64,000 nt of DNA, from assembly GCF_014839805.1 (NCBI RefSeq), contig NC_051131.1, forward strand, positions 5,382,913-5,446,912, read 5' to 3'. Made by a program: the position numbers and the translations under genes. Source of the DNA: Manduca sexta. Its lineage: Eukaryota; Arthropoda; Insecta; Lepidoptera; Sphingidae. Of this stretch, positions 49,474-62,749 are shown piece after piece. Within the stretch, counting starts at the first letter, position 1. Each line of letters opens with the position of its first letter. The notes beneath the pieces were generated by a model. It was not told the origin of the DNA. It did no database searches and was given only the letters and a program-made list of their open reading frames with translations.

Positions 49474-49842
49474 CCCGCCTTTTATCCTCGAAGGTGTAGG
49501 CAAAGAAGCATCAGGTGCGCCCGCTTTCCACCGTGTGTATATCGTTCCGTGATGTGATAGGGGGCGAGCCTATCGCCACATCGGGCACAAATTCCAGATT
49601 CTGGACTGATACTGAGCAGAAAACCCAGCATACCGCTCAAAACCTGTAATTATGTTGTGCGTAGTTTTTATTGGAGTTAGAATTTAGCTCTGTTAATACT
49701 ATTTTATTATGCATCCTTTTTGTATAATTATATTTATAATCTGTAGCTATGCCTAAATTAAGCAAAATACTACTTTACCCGAGGATCAAACTCGAGATCT
49801 AAGCACTGCAGTCGTACCGTAATAAAACAGTGCCATCGAGGC
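49474..49842 (-). repeat. SINE family C split by a ~130-bp insertion
   Basis: The body (49474-49637) runs 'ccttttatcctcgaagg' to 'agcataccgct'. The head resumes at about 49766 with 'ctactttacccgaggatcaa' and 'ctcgagatctaagcactgca'. The 130-bp AT-rich segment in between is absent from the copy at 22534 and is therefore a later insertion. Its identity is unknown. Confidence 0.65.
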
Positions 49843-50279
49843 ACTCTTAATGATATTAAAATTATATTTATACAAAAATTATTTCAAACTACAAAGATTT
49901 CGTTATTTAACAACTCTTATAATATGACGGATTCCAAGAAATTTACAAGTAACATTTAATTTATTTGGAGAGATATAAGCTCGTATCCACTAGGTCAGTT
50001 CAATTCAGTTCCTCAGTTGCTTAATATATTAATTGTGCACAATAATGCAAAACTTTGCAAGAAAATGCACAACCTACCTCGACGCAATGTAAATATTATT
50101 TGATAAAAGTAAACTGCACATAATATGTTGCTCATCCAATACATTTAAAATTGTAGGCTACATACGTAACTTAAAAAAAAAAAAAAATCTGATTAAAAAT
50201 CGTTAGGACACCAAACTGCAGTGACTAATAAAAAAAATCCGAATGCATTCTAACTTAATAAAAGTGTACATGGTAACAA

Positions 50280-50480
50280 CGAGCGGTATGATCAGGCTCA
50301 ATGATTGCATTCAAGTGGACTTTCCTCGGAGGAAGCGACGGTGGGCGCCAAAAATAGCGTTTCCGCCGAACGCCGACTACTGTAAGTAGGAAGTCGACAA
50401 CACCGGTCCATTTTCCGGCCGCCTACAGCCGTCTCGGCGCTTATTGAGTTTACAACGCACTTATGAGCTGCGATGTGCCC
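50280..50480. promoter_or_regulatory. GC-rich island, candidate enhancer
   Basis: Contains 'tgggcgccaaaaatagcg' (a MEF2-like or E2F-like core), 'ggtccattttccggccgcc' and 'cgtctcggcgc'. No splice-supported frame. Stands out from flanking DNA and is not a recognised repeat. Confidence 0.35.
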
Positions 50481-50624
50481 ACGCCTCGTCTTAAGCTGAA
50501 TTAAATTGCTCATACTTTGAGATTATTGACCATTAAGGATTCATTCACGTTTGTTTCGTACTGATTTGTGCGTTCGTCTCTATTTTATATATCGTTGCAC
50601 TGTCTATCCTTGATCAATTTCAGC

Positions 50625-50760
50625 CCGTGTCAGACTACTGCTGGACATATGTCCCTCCCAAAGAATGCCACTAAGCCCCACCTTCAGCTCTGTTTCGCAA
50701 AGTGCTGCCAAGTTTGCCAATATCATCAACATCTGCCGAGACATAATTTGTATTTCAATT
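50625..50760 (+). repeat. Possible old retroelement relic
   Basis: 'gactactgctggacatatgt', 'ccctcccaaagaatgccact' and 'aagccccaccttcag' resemble a lepidopteran LINE segment by memory. A short open frame covers it. No ends or duplications seen. Confidence 0.3.
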
Positions 50761-51494
50761 AATATAAATAAATCTATTTGCGATATCAAAACTTGTAAGT
50801 AATCATCTGATGAAACCAACTGTAATACGCTAGAATAACAACCAAACACATTAATAAACAATGAATTTAATTGCATAACCTCATATTTTATTAATTTCAC
50901 TCGTTAACCATTTGCTTTACAAGGAGTTATGGTGATAAATTAGAATTTACAAATCGGAAGTCTTGAAACACATTACAGGTTACGCTAATAAACGTTTTTC
51001 ATCACAGTATTACTTAATTAGTGTTAATTTTGAATACCAATTATTAAAGTATGAAAACGAATTACTAAACATGGATTAATGAATATCACTTAGTGGAAAA
51101 GTTAAAATCCCGTTTATACTATACATATATGGCTATGTATGCATATACTGTTTCGAATAGTTGCAAAACTTTTCTCAAATGAATTCCTAAATAACCTGGA
51201 ACAGACAAAAAAGGTTAAAGTAATAACATCTCCATAGATACTAGCACAATTATTTAATAACCGGATTGAATTCCAAGATCAAATTACTTAATCTCATCTG
51301 TAAAGTGTAACACGATAGCTCTGTCGTCAATTTGTAACAAGTGATTTATACGTCGTAAAATTTAAAACCGACCCCAATGAACCCACTCTAACAAAAGATT
51401 GTTGATGTCAATCAAAATTAAGACAGTTGAACACATTACCAAGACAGCAATGATAATACTCTTCATTATTATGTTCTGACTATGGGAGTCAATG

Positions 51495-51610
51495 CGGGAT
51501 CTGACAGCCTCTGTGTGTAGGTGAGTCGACAATCTAGCGTGAAACAGCAGGTTCGATTCCCGAGATAGTTAGATACCCGGCCGGTGTACTGACAAGATAG
51601 TTTCCTAAAT
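51495..51610 (+). repeat. Possible tRNA-derived SINE head
   Basis: 'gacagcctctgtgtgtaggt' and, 50 bp later, 'caggttcgattcccga' give box A-like and box B-like motifs at tRNA spacing. No cloverleaf fold or acceptor stem is convincing, so it is more likely a SINE head than a tRNA gene. Confidence 0.45.
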
Positions 51611-51654
51611 AAACTCCACAACCGCAGAAGTTATGAAAGCCATACTATTGTACT

Positions 51655-51815
51655 AGCCAGCAATGGCGAAGGGTCCATATAACTATTCCTGCCAGCTACC
51701 CTTTCGTAATCGATGTAAAATCTAATTATTAGAACGGTTTGCAAACCTCATTTATACATATTAGTACTTATAAGTTATGTCGAGTTCCTTTTCGGTAAAT
51801 TTTACCCTTCGGCAC
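51655..51815 (+). mobile_element. MITE family D, single copy
   Basis: Third copy of the family at 40929-41390: 'ggcgaagggtccatataact', 'attcctgccagctacccttt', 'aaaatctaattattagaac', ending 'acccttcggcactcctagcc'. Terminal 'gcaatggcgaagggt' and 'acccttcggcactcc' are imperfect inverted repeats. Confidence 0.75.
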
Positions 51816-51819
51816 TCCT

Positions 51820-53835
51820 AGCCAGACTAAAGTCAAGAATCTGTCCGTCCTCATTTTGTACTCCATACACACTATAAAGTAATTTTATCGCACTAAGATA
51901 ACGAAATATTACGAATACTTTAACAATGAGTGTTATTAATTATCATTAATATCAAAGCCATGTAGATTCTCGCACAATCTGGCTATTATCGATTATTCGA
52001 ATGCCATTATTAACGTCAATCTTAACAGTTTTGATAGTGGTGTCTTGATTTCACACGACAGTAACTCCTGTTAGTTAACAGTGGCATGCATTTTTATAAC
52101 AATTCTAACTTCTTCTTCTCTTTTTATATTATGGCTCCTACCCTTCGATCATCAATACCACAGTAGTATTGATGATCAAAAGTCCCACCGTTTATTTCGA
52201 ATATTTTGCCAATGCCGAGTTAAAATAGCCAAAAGGAGACTGAAAAATCAGGTAATCAAAAAACTCCGGAAAATATTTCGATGATGCTAGCTATATCCGG
52301 CTTTCGTTGCAATGCCACCTTAAATATAAATGTTACAATAATAACAAAGCATAATGCAAAAAGTTTCATTAGAAACGAAAAAATATAGATTTCCTGGCCA
52401 GGAAGGTTCATCACACTCTGGTCAATGGTTTGAGACATAGGGGATAAACATACATTGATTTTTATGTATATAGATATTCAAATATAGGGAAAAACAAAAC
52501 TCTTTAAATCGCTAAGAAATCACCAAATAGAAAGGCAGTGAATTGGAAACATTAATTGTTCAGCTGTCAGTCAGTTGTCAGTCATTGTTCATTTGGCGCG
52601 GTCTCATCACTGTCTGAACCAAACCGCTGTGTGGGTTCGAAGTTTTAACCTCTCTTCAAGATGTCGTTATTGCGAAATCTTGGGTCAGGATTATTAATTT
52701 TATGATTTAACATGTCCTAATTACTACTAATTAAACATGTTCGAGTAACATCTGGTTCAGAATTTCTTCCTTTTTTAATTCACTCGCTGTACGCGATGCA
52801 TGCAGTGTTCATGTGCAAACTTGGCATAAGTTAATACTTAGTGCTGTAATGAACAGAATAAAATATGAATGATTTATGATATTAAGATTGAATTGTAAAA
52901 CAGTAATGACCTGTCTAAACATTCTTTAAAAGGAAGGAAGATATAATCTTTTAATTTGTCAGAAACCGGTATAAATATTATTCAAATGAATTTCGTATAA
53001 TCAAAGGATATTAGATAAAATATTTTGTGATTCAATTATTATTAAAATAAAATTATATAATTATTCATTACATAATTAAAAATATGATGCAACCGTCGAC
53101 GATTGTCTAAAATAGAAGGAAAATGATTTATAAATAAGTGGTTGCATACATGACAGAATCAAAATGACCTGCAATTTTAAAAACATACCTACGCTACTAA
53201 AAGCACGTATCGCGAAATGTTATCGACGTAATATATCGGTTGCGTGCTCGCGTAGGCCGAAAATATGGGCTTGTGACCAAAGCGAGTGCATTGTTTTCCT
53301 CGTATCCTCATATTTATGTATATTTATTATGTGATTTGTCCTGTTATTGTGGGTACACCGCAATGAATCAATGAAAGTTCACGCGTGGTAGGTTGAAGAG
53401 TGGTCAAAAATAAATGTTATATTTTACAGAGTTATATTTTATTGTTCTTAGAATTCGGTAAATGTCGCAGGTTGTTTAAACTCTCATGTTCCCGATTGAG
53501 TTACTTTCTGGATAGTCTGGTTACATATTATGTTGTTAATTATATTTTATTGTTAATTATTGTTAGTGTAATAACCTTTATTGTTAATTATTCTTACTTT
53601 CTTGTTACACCCAAGCAGGAAATTATGGTAAGTTTTACTATAAAATTTAAATTTAATTAATTTAATTGACAGTCATGATAGTCATAAACCCGTCAGATGC
53701 TAAATTCGAGAAAATATTCTTATATGAAATATAATGATGACAGCAATAACTAATATTCAATTTAATTAAATTATCGATTAGTAAGTATATTCCGTGAATT
53801 TTAAAAAGCTTTCAATTTGCAATTTTTATTTTTAG
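51820..53835. other. Intron-like stretch
   Basis: No recognised exon. 52560-52640 has four TCAGT-type initiator motifs close together (gtcagtcagttgtcagtcat) followed by a GC-richer leader-like stretch and an ATG at 52662 with only 14 codons. This could be a retrocopied 5' end or chance. Confidence 0.3.
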
Positions 53836-53837
53836 TA

Positions 53838-54070
53838 CACGGTAAAGTGACCCTACTGTACCTCATAGTAAGTAAAGTGGGGTCCAATAGAATGTCGACT
53901 GATGAGAGATGATTATCCCTTAGCAGTCGACACAATTTTGCCGGTCTGTTGTAACCTACACACAGGCTGAATCCGCAACACGACACTTGCGTGGGCCACT
54001 ATGCCGGGTCCTAACACCTTGTGTACGGTGATCGCTATCCGTGCGGATAGAAAATATATCCTACCACCAG
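53838..54070 (-). repeat. Dispersed ~250-bp repeat, family B, near full length
   Basis: Best copy. On the minus strand: 'tggtggtaggatatattttc', 'ggatagcgatcaccgtacac', 'aaggtgttaggacccggcat', 'agtggcccacgcaagtgtcg', ending 'cattctattggaccccac' and 'ggtacagtagggtcac'. Confidence 0.8.
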
Positions 54071-54074
54071 CGTA

Positions 54075-57000
54075 ATTTCTATTTTGAGAAATTGTATTCT
54101 TCGACATAACACCGGCCTACAAAAATATATTTTTACTTTTAATAATTAAACTAAATTTACTGTAATCATTTATAAATTCTTGCCTCCATAATACCTGCCT
54201 ACCAAAGGCACTTCTATTTTGTAATACATAAATATAGACTAGCAAAATAAGAATATAATTAATTTATCACCTAAGGTCAGACTACGCTTTGTTCCCAATT
54301 AGTCCAAATTCATTGAGTTTAATCAATCGGCACAGAGGCGACATGCACAATTTACACCAATTATCATCTTTGACGAAAGCGAATTGTGCATGATAATAGT
54401 ACTAGAGTGGATTTTGTACGTAAAGACCTTGCGGTTTGTAAATATCGTTCATAATATAGAATAATAAGCAATAATTAATGTTTGCCGTAATTATTTAAAT
54501 GCATTTTGTGCCATTAAAAGCAAATAGTATTTTAAGAATATAGTTTATTATTGTTTTATGCAAAAGATACTTAACATGTTTTATTCTAATTAATGATTGT
54601 TACGTTCAAATTATATTCATTAATAATTATAGTAAATAAATGAGTGTTATTAGCAAATTAACAAAACTGTTATTATTTCATAAAATATTATAGTATCTGT
54701 ATATTAAATTATATATCAACATTATACCTAATTGACATAATAAACTATGAGTCATAGAATATATTTAGATGATGTTTTCAGGAATATAAACGCTTGGACT
54801 ATAGAGTACAAGTCAAAATCCCTATCATAATATTACGGGAACCGTATTAAGCATATAGGTTACAACATGTATTTTTACAAAACACTTGCATTATGAACAT
54901 TTGTATAAGGAAGCGGGCAGGTTACTTTCCTGGTGATCTGCTCGCTAACGACCACGACTGCCCATAACCAGCACCCAACCACTCAAAAACTTCTATTGCC
55001 AAGCTCTATATTATGCCTCTACCCAGCTCTCATAACTTCGGGACAACTGTGGTTTAGGTCTCACCCGGATATACCCGTCTCAGCCCTCGAACTGACCTTA
55101 AAGCAATTTCCTTACGATAATAATATACCTAATCGATATAGCCTGCAACACACAACTTACAAATCCACTGAAAAAATTGTTAAATACACCGACTTATCTA
55201 TAGAATTGCAAACACAATGAAATGCCACCGCAATTAAGATCATGCCTATTATGATATTTTCCACAGGAGTAATCCCTAAAATTCTGCACTGTGGACTTAG
55301 AACACTCGACTTTCATAGAGAAATTTACATTCTTCTGCATAAGCAAGGATATTAAGCACTTGTCATAGTGTTCGAAATTTTTTATCATTACCAGCACATT
55401 ATTTAATTAATTTCTCATTGTAATTACCTTCGTCCCGTGCTCTGAATACCTCAAAATAGGAAAGAGAACAATATAAGTAACAATAGTACTGAGTATACTG
55501 CCTACATTATCCAAAAGAAAGCAGTGTTAATTGCTTCGGAGAAAAACTTTTCAAATTAACCGTCCATCTTTTGTTCAAAATCTGATAATGACTGTAAACA
55601 TAGTCAGGTAAACGAACTGTGATTCATTGACACAAAAATATTTTGATGCGTCATGAGTGTAGAGTGAGTTATTGCACTCATCTCCGACGATTACCGATCG
55701 CTTTTATGACAAAAATCTCAGCTTTCTTAACTGGGTTTTACCAGAAATTCCGTGTGGGTGTGTACATCCGTGTAATGTGTTTAATATTATAAACAAATTA
55801 GTTTTCTACCCAGGTCCCCTTCACTCGTACGGATTTTAGCTTGAAATCGAATAACACTAGAGTTTTAAATTGCGTGACAATCACTTAATTTTTTATAATT
55901 TAAATTCCAAAACAAAATTGTATTCGTTGTCCACCGAACTCTTTAATTTAAAATGATTTTACATTATTAATTTTATTTATATTTATTATTTATATTATGG
56001 ATATTAATTTCACATCTCTATGTAGAGACTACACAAAATCTATAGAAACTTACCGTGGGGACCAATAATGGGAATAATGTATGTAGACTGTATGAAGAAA
56101 ATATTTCCGGGACTTATTTTAATTATATTCTTACAGGTACGTTCAGAGGAATCCCTTCTTACTCAAGAGAAAACTTCAAAGGGTGCACGATGGGTATGTT
56201 CTGCTTTGTAACTTTCTGGTGGTGGGAAATAATTATTCTAGTTCTTAATGTTGCTTATTAAGTAGTTTAAATTAGTTTTTATACATTACTATATAAATTA
56301 AACAGGTGTGTCTAGTCTTTTATTTTATTAACTGAAAAGATTTTAAAAAATCTTTTATTGGTATCATATCTACACAGTTGCAATATCAGAGACATTGTTG
56401 GCGTAAATTGATATTAAAATATGTTCATCAGGTAAAAACATATAGAAAAATATAGAAAGTAGGTAGAAGAAATAACTTGTTAATCCGATGCTAATATAAT
56501 AATATCATCTCTACCAATATCAAATGCAATTTATGCATTAATTTGAAAAAGTCTGATGATAAAAATATATATGCGCGAACAATTATAATCAGTCATATGA
56601 CTATCTAGAATATGAATCTTAGAAATAATATTAATAGGATTTAAAATAGCTGATGACTTCTAATAACATAAAATTATTAGTGACTGAAGTCAATTTATTT
56701 GATAATCAAGGGGATTCCGCCACTAGAAAGGATCTCACAGCCCTCGCACCAAAGGTCGACATGACCATTTAGGGCAGCTGGAGACCCGCGTTGCCTACCA
56801 TGTAAGGTTTGCACGAAAGGCTTATATGAAGTTAATAATAATATTATTAACTTTATTATAGAATGAAAGGCGCTAAGCTCAAACGCCGCCTACACACAGC
56901 AAGATCCTTGATTCCTAATCTTCGAGGAGAGATTATATACCTGTCATGTTTCAGGAAATTGAAGAAAAATTACAAAATGTTTGATTTGCTTCAGAAAATT

Positions 57001-59480
57001 TAACTCCCTTTTTAGTTGTTTTACAGTATTTTATATGAGAAAAGTATATTAACATTTATTTTCATGGTCCAGTGGGATGTAAAAAATGAACAAGTTCCTG
57101 TATTAATCGGCAAGACACACATAGTAAATATTTTCATTCTATACATTCCCATTAAAAGAGGTTACAAATTGCAACTAAAAACTCAACTTAAAGTTGCACC
57201 GTTGTATTTGATAGATCAGACGGCTAAAAACAGCGAGATAATTTTAAATTGCGGATACAGATTTCGCCCATATTCTTTATTAAATAGGCTTTTTAATATT
57301 GAAAATTGGTAAATAATAGCTATTATTATTAATTACGCAATAATAAAACATTTTTAGAACGTCTGATAATAATCATATTTAAAAACAAATTTACCGATAG
57401 TCAACTACGATAAATTACTTACCAGTAATGTATGGAGGTTTGCTCTGGATTTATTTAATAAACATATGCAATAATTACCAAGAGGTTTGGATCACATTCA
57501 TTTATTTGTTCACTAGTTTTTCGATCTTATACTTTCCAGAATTTAAATGGAAAATCACAAACGAAAAACAACGCATAATATAATAAAATTTTCTAGATAA
57601 TTTAAAATTAAAATATGTATCAACTGACGCTATTATCGCAGTCTTATTCGCTCTCCGTGATACCACACAATTTCAGTTAGCAACCGCGCTAGACATGTAT
57701 TATCTGCGTTCCCATTACTTTTATTGATTCATATCTCGTATTATTCAAATGATTGTCTATTCGGTAACCATTACCTAAACGTAAACGCGTTTTGAATTCG
57801 TAACAATGTGTTTTAATAGTTATCAAATGATATTTTGAACGATATATTCATTAGCGTCTTAATTTTGTTCGCTTTTTAGCTAGAATGTTATAAAAAGTAT
57901 ATCTCACTACAATGCCATTGCGAAGTAGGTTTTTTTTTTATTCGTAAGGGTAATTTTCTTGATTAATGAGTGTCGCTTGGCTTTTATCCAGCACTATAAT
58001 GCACACGTTCACCCAACGTAACATAATTAGTTTCAAAATTGGAAATGTACATTTTTGTTAAGCGACGGAAAGGTATAATTGTTCTGAAACTCATTATATT
58101 TTGTTTCTCCATGTTTGTTTCATACTTTTTATGATTTGAGAGATAGCGCATCCGTATTATTTATCTGAAATGTATTTTTTTTTTTACTTCAGATTTCATT
58201 ATACTTGTACTTAATTATAATATTTACGTACGCATTATGACTAATTTACTATCATTACTCTTTTCTGTTGTAATTTTAGACAAGTCTTCTCGTATTTTGA
58301 TTCTAAACTATACTAATTTGAACTCTTTCAATGTCGTCTTCAAGTCGTTTCAATCTTAGAAAAAGTAATTACAAGATGTTTATGTAACTGACGACGTTAA
58401 TCACTGGATTAATTACGGAGACAGTTTTTTCTGGCAAATTAATAATGTCTATAATCTACAGTAATGACTTGAGTTAAAGCCCATCGTATTCATTAACTGT
58501 ATAAGTTCTGAACTATAAGCACGGTAAAATAATATTATAGTAATATTCATGCAGGCTACACATTGTTCGTGTGCGCAAGCCGGCTTCGTCACAGAACAAA
58601 CAAACATTCATGCGGTCGGCATACCACGTAAGGTACGTTTTCAGACACCATACCGTGTTTCATGGCTGGTAGTCACGTAGACAACCGTTATTTCATTAAC
58701 ATACTATTTATATAGTATCGGGTGTTATTTCTAAATCATAGTATCGGTCTAGTGCAGAGAGCGAAGTTTTATTGTATAACTCTCCGTTATTTATGAAAAA
58801 AGGCCAACTTTTATTGTTTAATGTTCTGTTATTTAAAAAAATGTGTCATCTATGGTTGATTTATTCAGGCCCCTTTTCTGGCGTCTTTTTTTAAAATTCG
58901 AACTTTCATTTTATTTCGCATACATTCTCAATTATTAATGGCGTGCACTAATTATTTTAAGTTTGCTATTGATTAGCCCTCCCTGGTCTAGTAGAAATGT
59001 CGTAAATATGTACAAAAATTAAACGTTTTTTGATTAAAATCAACAAAAAAAAATCATTTTTGAATTTTCTCAGCTATTTTTATTTGTTTATCTACGTGTC
59101 GTGTATATTTTAAAATAAATAGATAATATTGCTCGAGGATTTGTACGTAGTTAATGACATGTCGGCGAATAAAACGCATTGTATGTATAATAACATTTTG
59201 CGTTAAAGAAACCATAAAGCCTTCTTACTAGTTATTCCACGACAGTGTTTCCTTTTAAATAAAATGTAATTTGATGGATCAAATAGAGCTTTAAATCTTC
59301 CATGGAATGGGTACTTCCAGGAAAAACTTTAAAGATTAGTTTTTTAAATACAATATTAAATATTATATGCGTGAAAATCCACTGCAGTTTATAGTGTACC
59401 TGACTTTGAAACTTCATTTAAAGTTTTAAAACATACAATTAAGGAGAAACAAATTTTATATACAGCTCGTACTCGCACAT
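54075..59480. other. Long AT-rich intron-like stretch
   Basis: No exon, SINE or TIR element recognised in 5.4 kb. Some frames near 100 codons occur (54933-55220, 57016-57312) but with AT-driven composition and no splice-supported structure. Confidence 0.4.
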
Positions 59481-59481
59481 A

Positions 59482-59790
59482 GCTGATAGCCTAGATGAAT
59501 TTGGAACGGACTACCGAGACGAATGTCCGCGGGTTAAAAACCCAAGGGCACGCACCTCTGACTTTTCTATAATTATGTTATGTTTATTATAAATTATCAC
59601 TTGCTTTTACAAGACTGAAAATATCGTGGGGAAACCTGCATACCAGAGTAGTTCTAATAGGAATTTTGAGGGTATGTGCATTCTGCCAAACGTACTAAGC
59701 CAGCGTGCTGAACTATGGCCTAATCCCTCTCAGTACTATAGGAGGCCTGTGCCCAGCGGTGGGCTATACAGGGCTGATATTATATATACT
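59482..59790 (+). repeat. tRNA-derived SINE, family A
   Basis: Head 'gctgatagcctagatgaatt', then 'cgggttaaaaacccaaggg' where box B has mutated, 'gcacctctgactttt', 'tttgagggtatgtgca' and tail 'aggaggcctgtgcccagcgg'. Confidence 0.8.
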
Positions 59791-60229
59791 TCTATTATTC
59801 GTCACACATCAAACAGGATTTTCATATCCACATTACTCATCACCACAATCACATAACCAAATTACTTATCAAAATGTCATAACAACCAATGATGCCATAG
59901 CTATGTTATCGTCGATTACATGACTACATCCATTTTTTTTTTGCGAAATACTTACCAATGTGATATTTTATCATGAGCATCATCGACCGACCAAACTACT
60001 ATGACTCATTCATACCTCGAAAGTAGTTTATCGCTTTCAGAACGAACACTACAACCGGCGGAATGTTGATTTTCATTATACGTAAATAAACAATTCCGGG
60101 TTTGAACATCGCTAATGTCATATAGATAAGATACATTATCAATCAATAAAGTTAAGTGCAATACGTAATTGCATTTAATAATTATTGATATAGTATCAAA
60201 TATAAATAAAAGAAGAAATCTAAGCGCAT

Positions 60230-60410
60230 GTAGGTCAAAAGTTTGGGTGGTGTGTGAAAGTTTGGGCGAACGAGCAGGATGTGGGCCTGAGTCATGCTTG
60301 ACGGTTGTAATCAGCGCACGCGCAGGTAAAAACTACTATGCTAAATGCCGCGCCGGTGTATGTTGATAAGCAGCCACGTGAACCGACGCCCGCGATGACT
60401 CAACGCTCGA
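60230..60410. promoter_or_regulatory. GC-rich island with two AP-1 sites and an E-box
   Basis: TGAGTCA at 60288-60294 and TGACTCA at 60396-60402 flank CACGTG at 60375-60380. A consensus-like donor (CGCAG|GTAAAA) follows at about 60326, so a non-coding first exon is also possible. Local composition differs from the surrounding AT-rich DNA. Confidence 0.4.
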
Positions 60411-61078
60411 ACATTTATTCTAATGATCTTATTGATTCTCTACTAATAACTGGACTACATAATAAAAGATTTTATAAAACATTGTTAAAAACGTCACAGT
60501 GAATAGTTTTGCGTAAAATGTAGATGATAATTATTTAGATACGGCAATTTATAAACCAAATTTTACATTTTTGTAGATTAAATGTTTATGTGGTGTTAAT
60601 AGGTAGAATATTTTACTTCTAATAAGTATCATCAAATATTTAAAATTGACAGTGCGTATACTAAGACGCATCAGAATTTCTATTACGTCCTCATTTGTCA
60701 ACAAATCATTTGAATTTACAACATTCTACCAGTCATAGTACCGTTCGTACGTTTTTATCACCACAATTACTATGAATGAAGCACATTTCGATATTCATGA
60801 ACCGAATTAATACTTATGAATGGACTACTCATGCGGTTTAGTCATATCTCCGTGAAACAGTTACGTTATACGTAGAACTGCAACCACTTGATATGACTCA
60901 GTGCAACAAACAAAGTGCCTACTATTGTTTTTCTCTCCTTAAGCAGAAGTAATATTTCACGTCGGAACAAACCGCATTAACTTGCCAGAATTTTGAATAT
61001 ATCGGAAATTACCAGTTTGTCATTTTCCTCGTATAAAAACTTTTTAGAATAACGCCTTTTTAAAGAACATAATATTTA

Positions 61079-61283
61079 TCTTTACATATTATAAAACAGA
61101 GTCTACACGCCGCGTCTGTATGTCTGCTCGCGATAAACTCAGAAACTGCCGAACGGTTTTTTATACGGTTTTCACTAATGGACAGAGTGATTCATGAGGA
61201 AGATTTGTGTTTATAATTCATTAAGGTTTTATACGAAAAAAACTAAGGCTTTGCTGTCCATGTGAAGTTGCGCGAGTCGCTAG
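61079..61283 (+). mobile_element. 205-bp non-autonomous Helitron, family H4
   Basis: Starts TCTTTACATATTATAAAACA after A and ends 'agttgcgcgagtcgCTAG' before T. Interior blocks: 'gtctacacgccgcgtctgta', 'gataaactcagaaactgccg', 'acagagtgattcatgagga'. Both ends fit Helitron insertion into AT. Confidence 0.8.
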
Positions 61284-61817
61284 TACTACACTTCGAATTC
61301 TCGGTCAATAAGGGTCAATAACCTGCCCTTGCATTAAAAAATTATCTTTATTCGATAATGTCTACTGAATGCAGAATTATGGAATTGAAGATTAAGACTG
61401 TTTCACAACATTATATGTTATTTTCACATAGGATTTTAATGGTAGGAATTATCTACCTTATTTATCACTATAAAAGATGATTTGAAACAAATGATTTTCG
61501 ATTATAATGAGATTAGGTTTATTAGTTGCGATAAAAATATTCAATAATAAATTACGATTCGGTATTTAATCAAAACAAGTTATCAATTGATATAAAAATA
61601 GATTTCTTCCGTCCTGTTTATAAACGGATGTGCCATTCGTTGTCAAACATACTTTGGCGAACTTCATAAAATCAATCTTGCAACAACAATAAATACGGAA
61701 ATAGGATTTATACTAGCAGGAAACGTTGATATGATAAGACAATGATAAAGTATTGACGAGAGAAGACCCAGATAATATACTACGTAAAAATAAACAGACT
61801 TAGTGACAGAGCCTTAT

Positions 61818-61851
61818 CGTTTTATATTAATATAAGTATTAATATAAAACG
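61818..61851. repeat. Perfect 14-bp-arm hairpin
   Basis: 'cgttttatattaat', loop ataagt, then the exact complement. AT-rich; meaning unknown. Confidence 0.75.
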
Positions 61852-62749
61852 AAATGAATGCAATAATTCTACTCACGAATATTTTATTTCATAACGGGGT
61901 CGGTCGTGTTCTGCCTATCTAACATGGGTGGTTGGAGTGTAATCTTCATAATCCAAATATCCTTATTCTACCATTAAATGTATATTCTAACTTGTATATA
62001 CATATATTATGAAGACAAGCTGTCTCATAATAATGTACATTTATATTTGATGTTACATAAAGATGAATAGTTGTTATGAGTCATTAAATTAGTAAACATT
62101 TAATTCGCTACATCTAATACTAATCATGTAGGTACGGCACAATAATGTTTTATGTTAGCAACCTCAACGATTTGTGTTGTGAGTCAGATCTTGTTTGAGT
62201 TTGCAGCTTTTGAGAAATTATTGACCGAATGAGAAGAATGAGACCGAATGTTTCTACATACAATCATCCTTTGTTTAGTACAATACTTTGGCATTTTAAA
62301 AAGTACGTAGCTGAAATTGTAAGTATTTAAACACATACTTGTCTACGATAGACACGAGCCTATATTGTAAGTTTCTCGGAATTGTAGTTCAATAAATACC
62401 TATTTAGCAATTCTAATTTATCAGCAACGTCAATATATACCCATAATTAACAAGCGAATCTGCGTGGCTAAGAAAAACACATAAAACTTTGACGTGGGCG
62501 TATCAAAGTGTCTCAACTGGTATTAATGATATTTCAATGGACCCGACACTATCAACTAATGGGAACATAAAACATTTTTAAGATTCCAGTGATTCTTGAT
62601 AATGAGTGTATTTCTATCGAAATTTCGATAATAAATTATTTTCTGTCATCATACGATGAACGAAGTCGATATTTGAAAGGATATCAGATATGTTCATTTA
62701 ATTACCCGCGCCGATGATTCGCTGTGGAGTATCGGGCTGACATTGAAAG

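Noticed and set aside
51495..51610. tRNA gene
   Set aside because: Box-like motifs are present but acceptor and anticodon stems do not pair convincingly; a SINE head fits better.
54933..55220. 95-codon plus-strand frame
   Set aside because: Thr/Leu/Ser-rich, no ATG context, no homologous motif; not supported as an exon.
57016..57312. 98-codon plus-strand frame
   Set aside because: Composition is Ile/Leu/Lys/Asn-rich as expected from AT-rich DNA, with no acceptor, donor or family likeness.
59626..59923. Two overlapping plus-strand frames
   Set aside because: They lie within and just beyond a family A SINE tail and are not genes.
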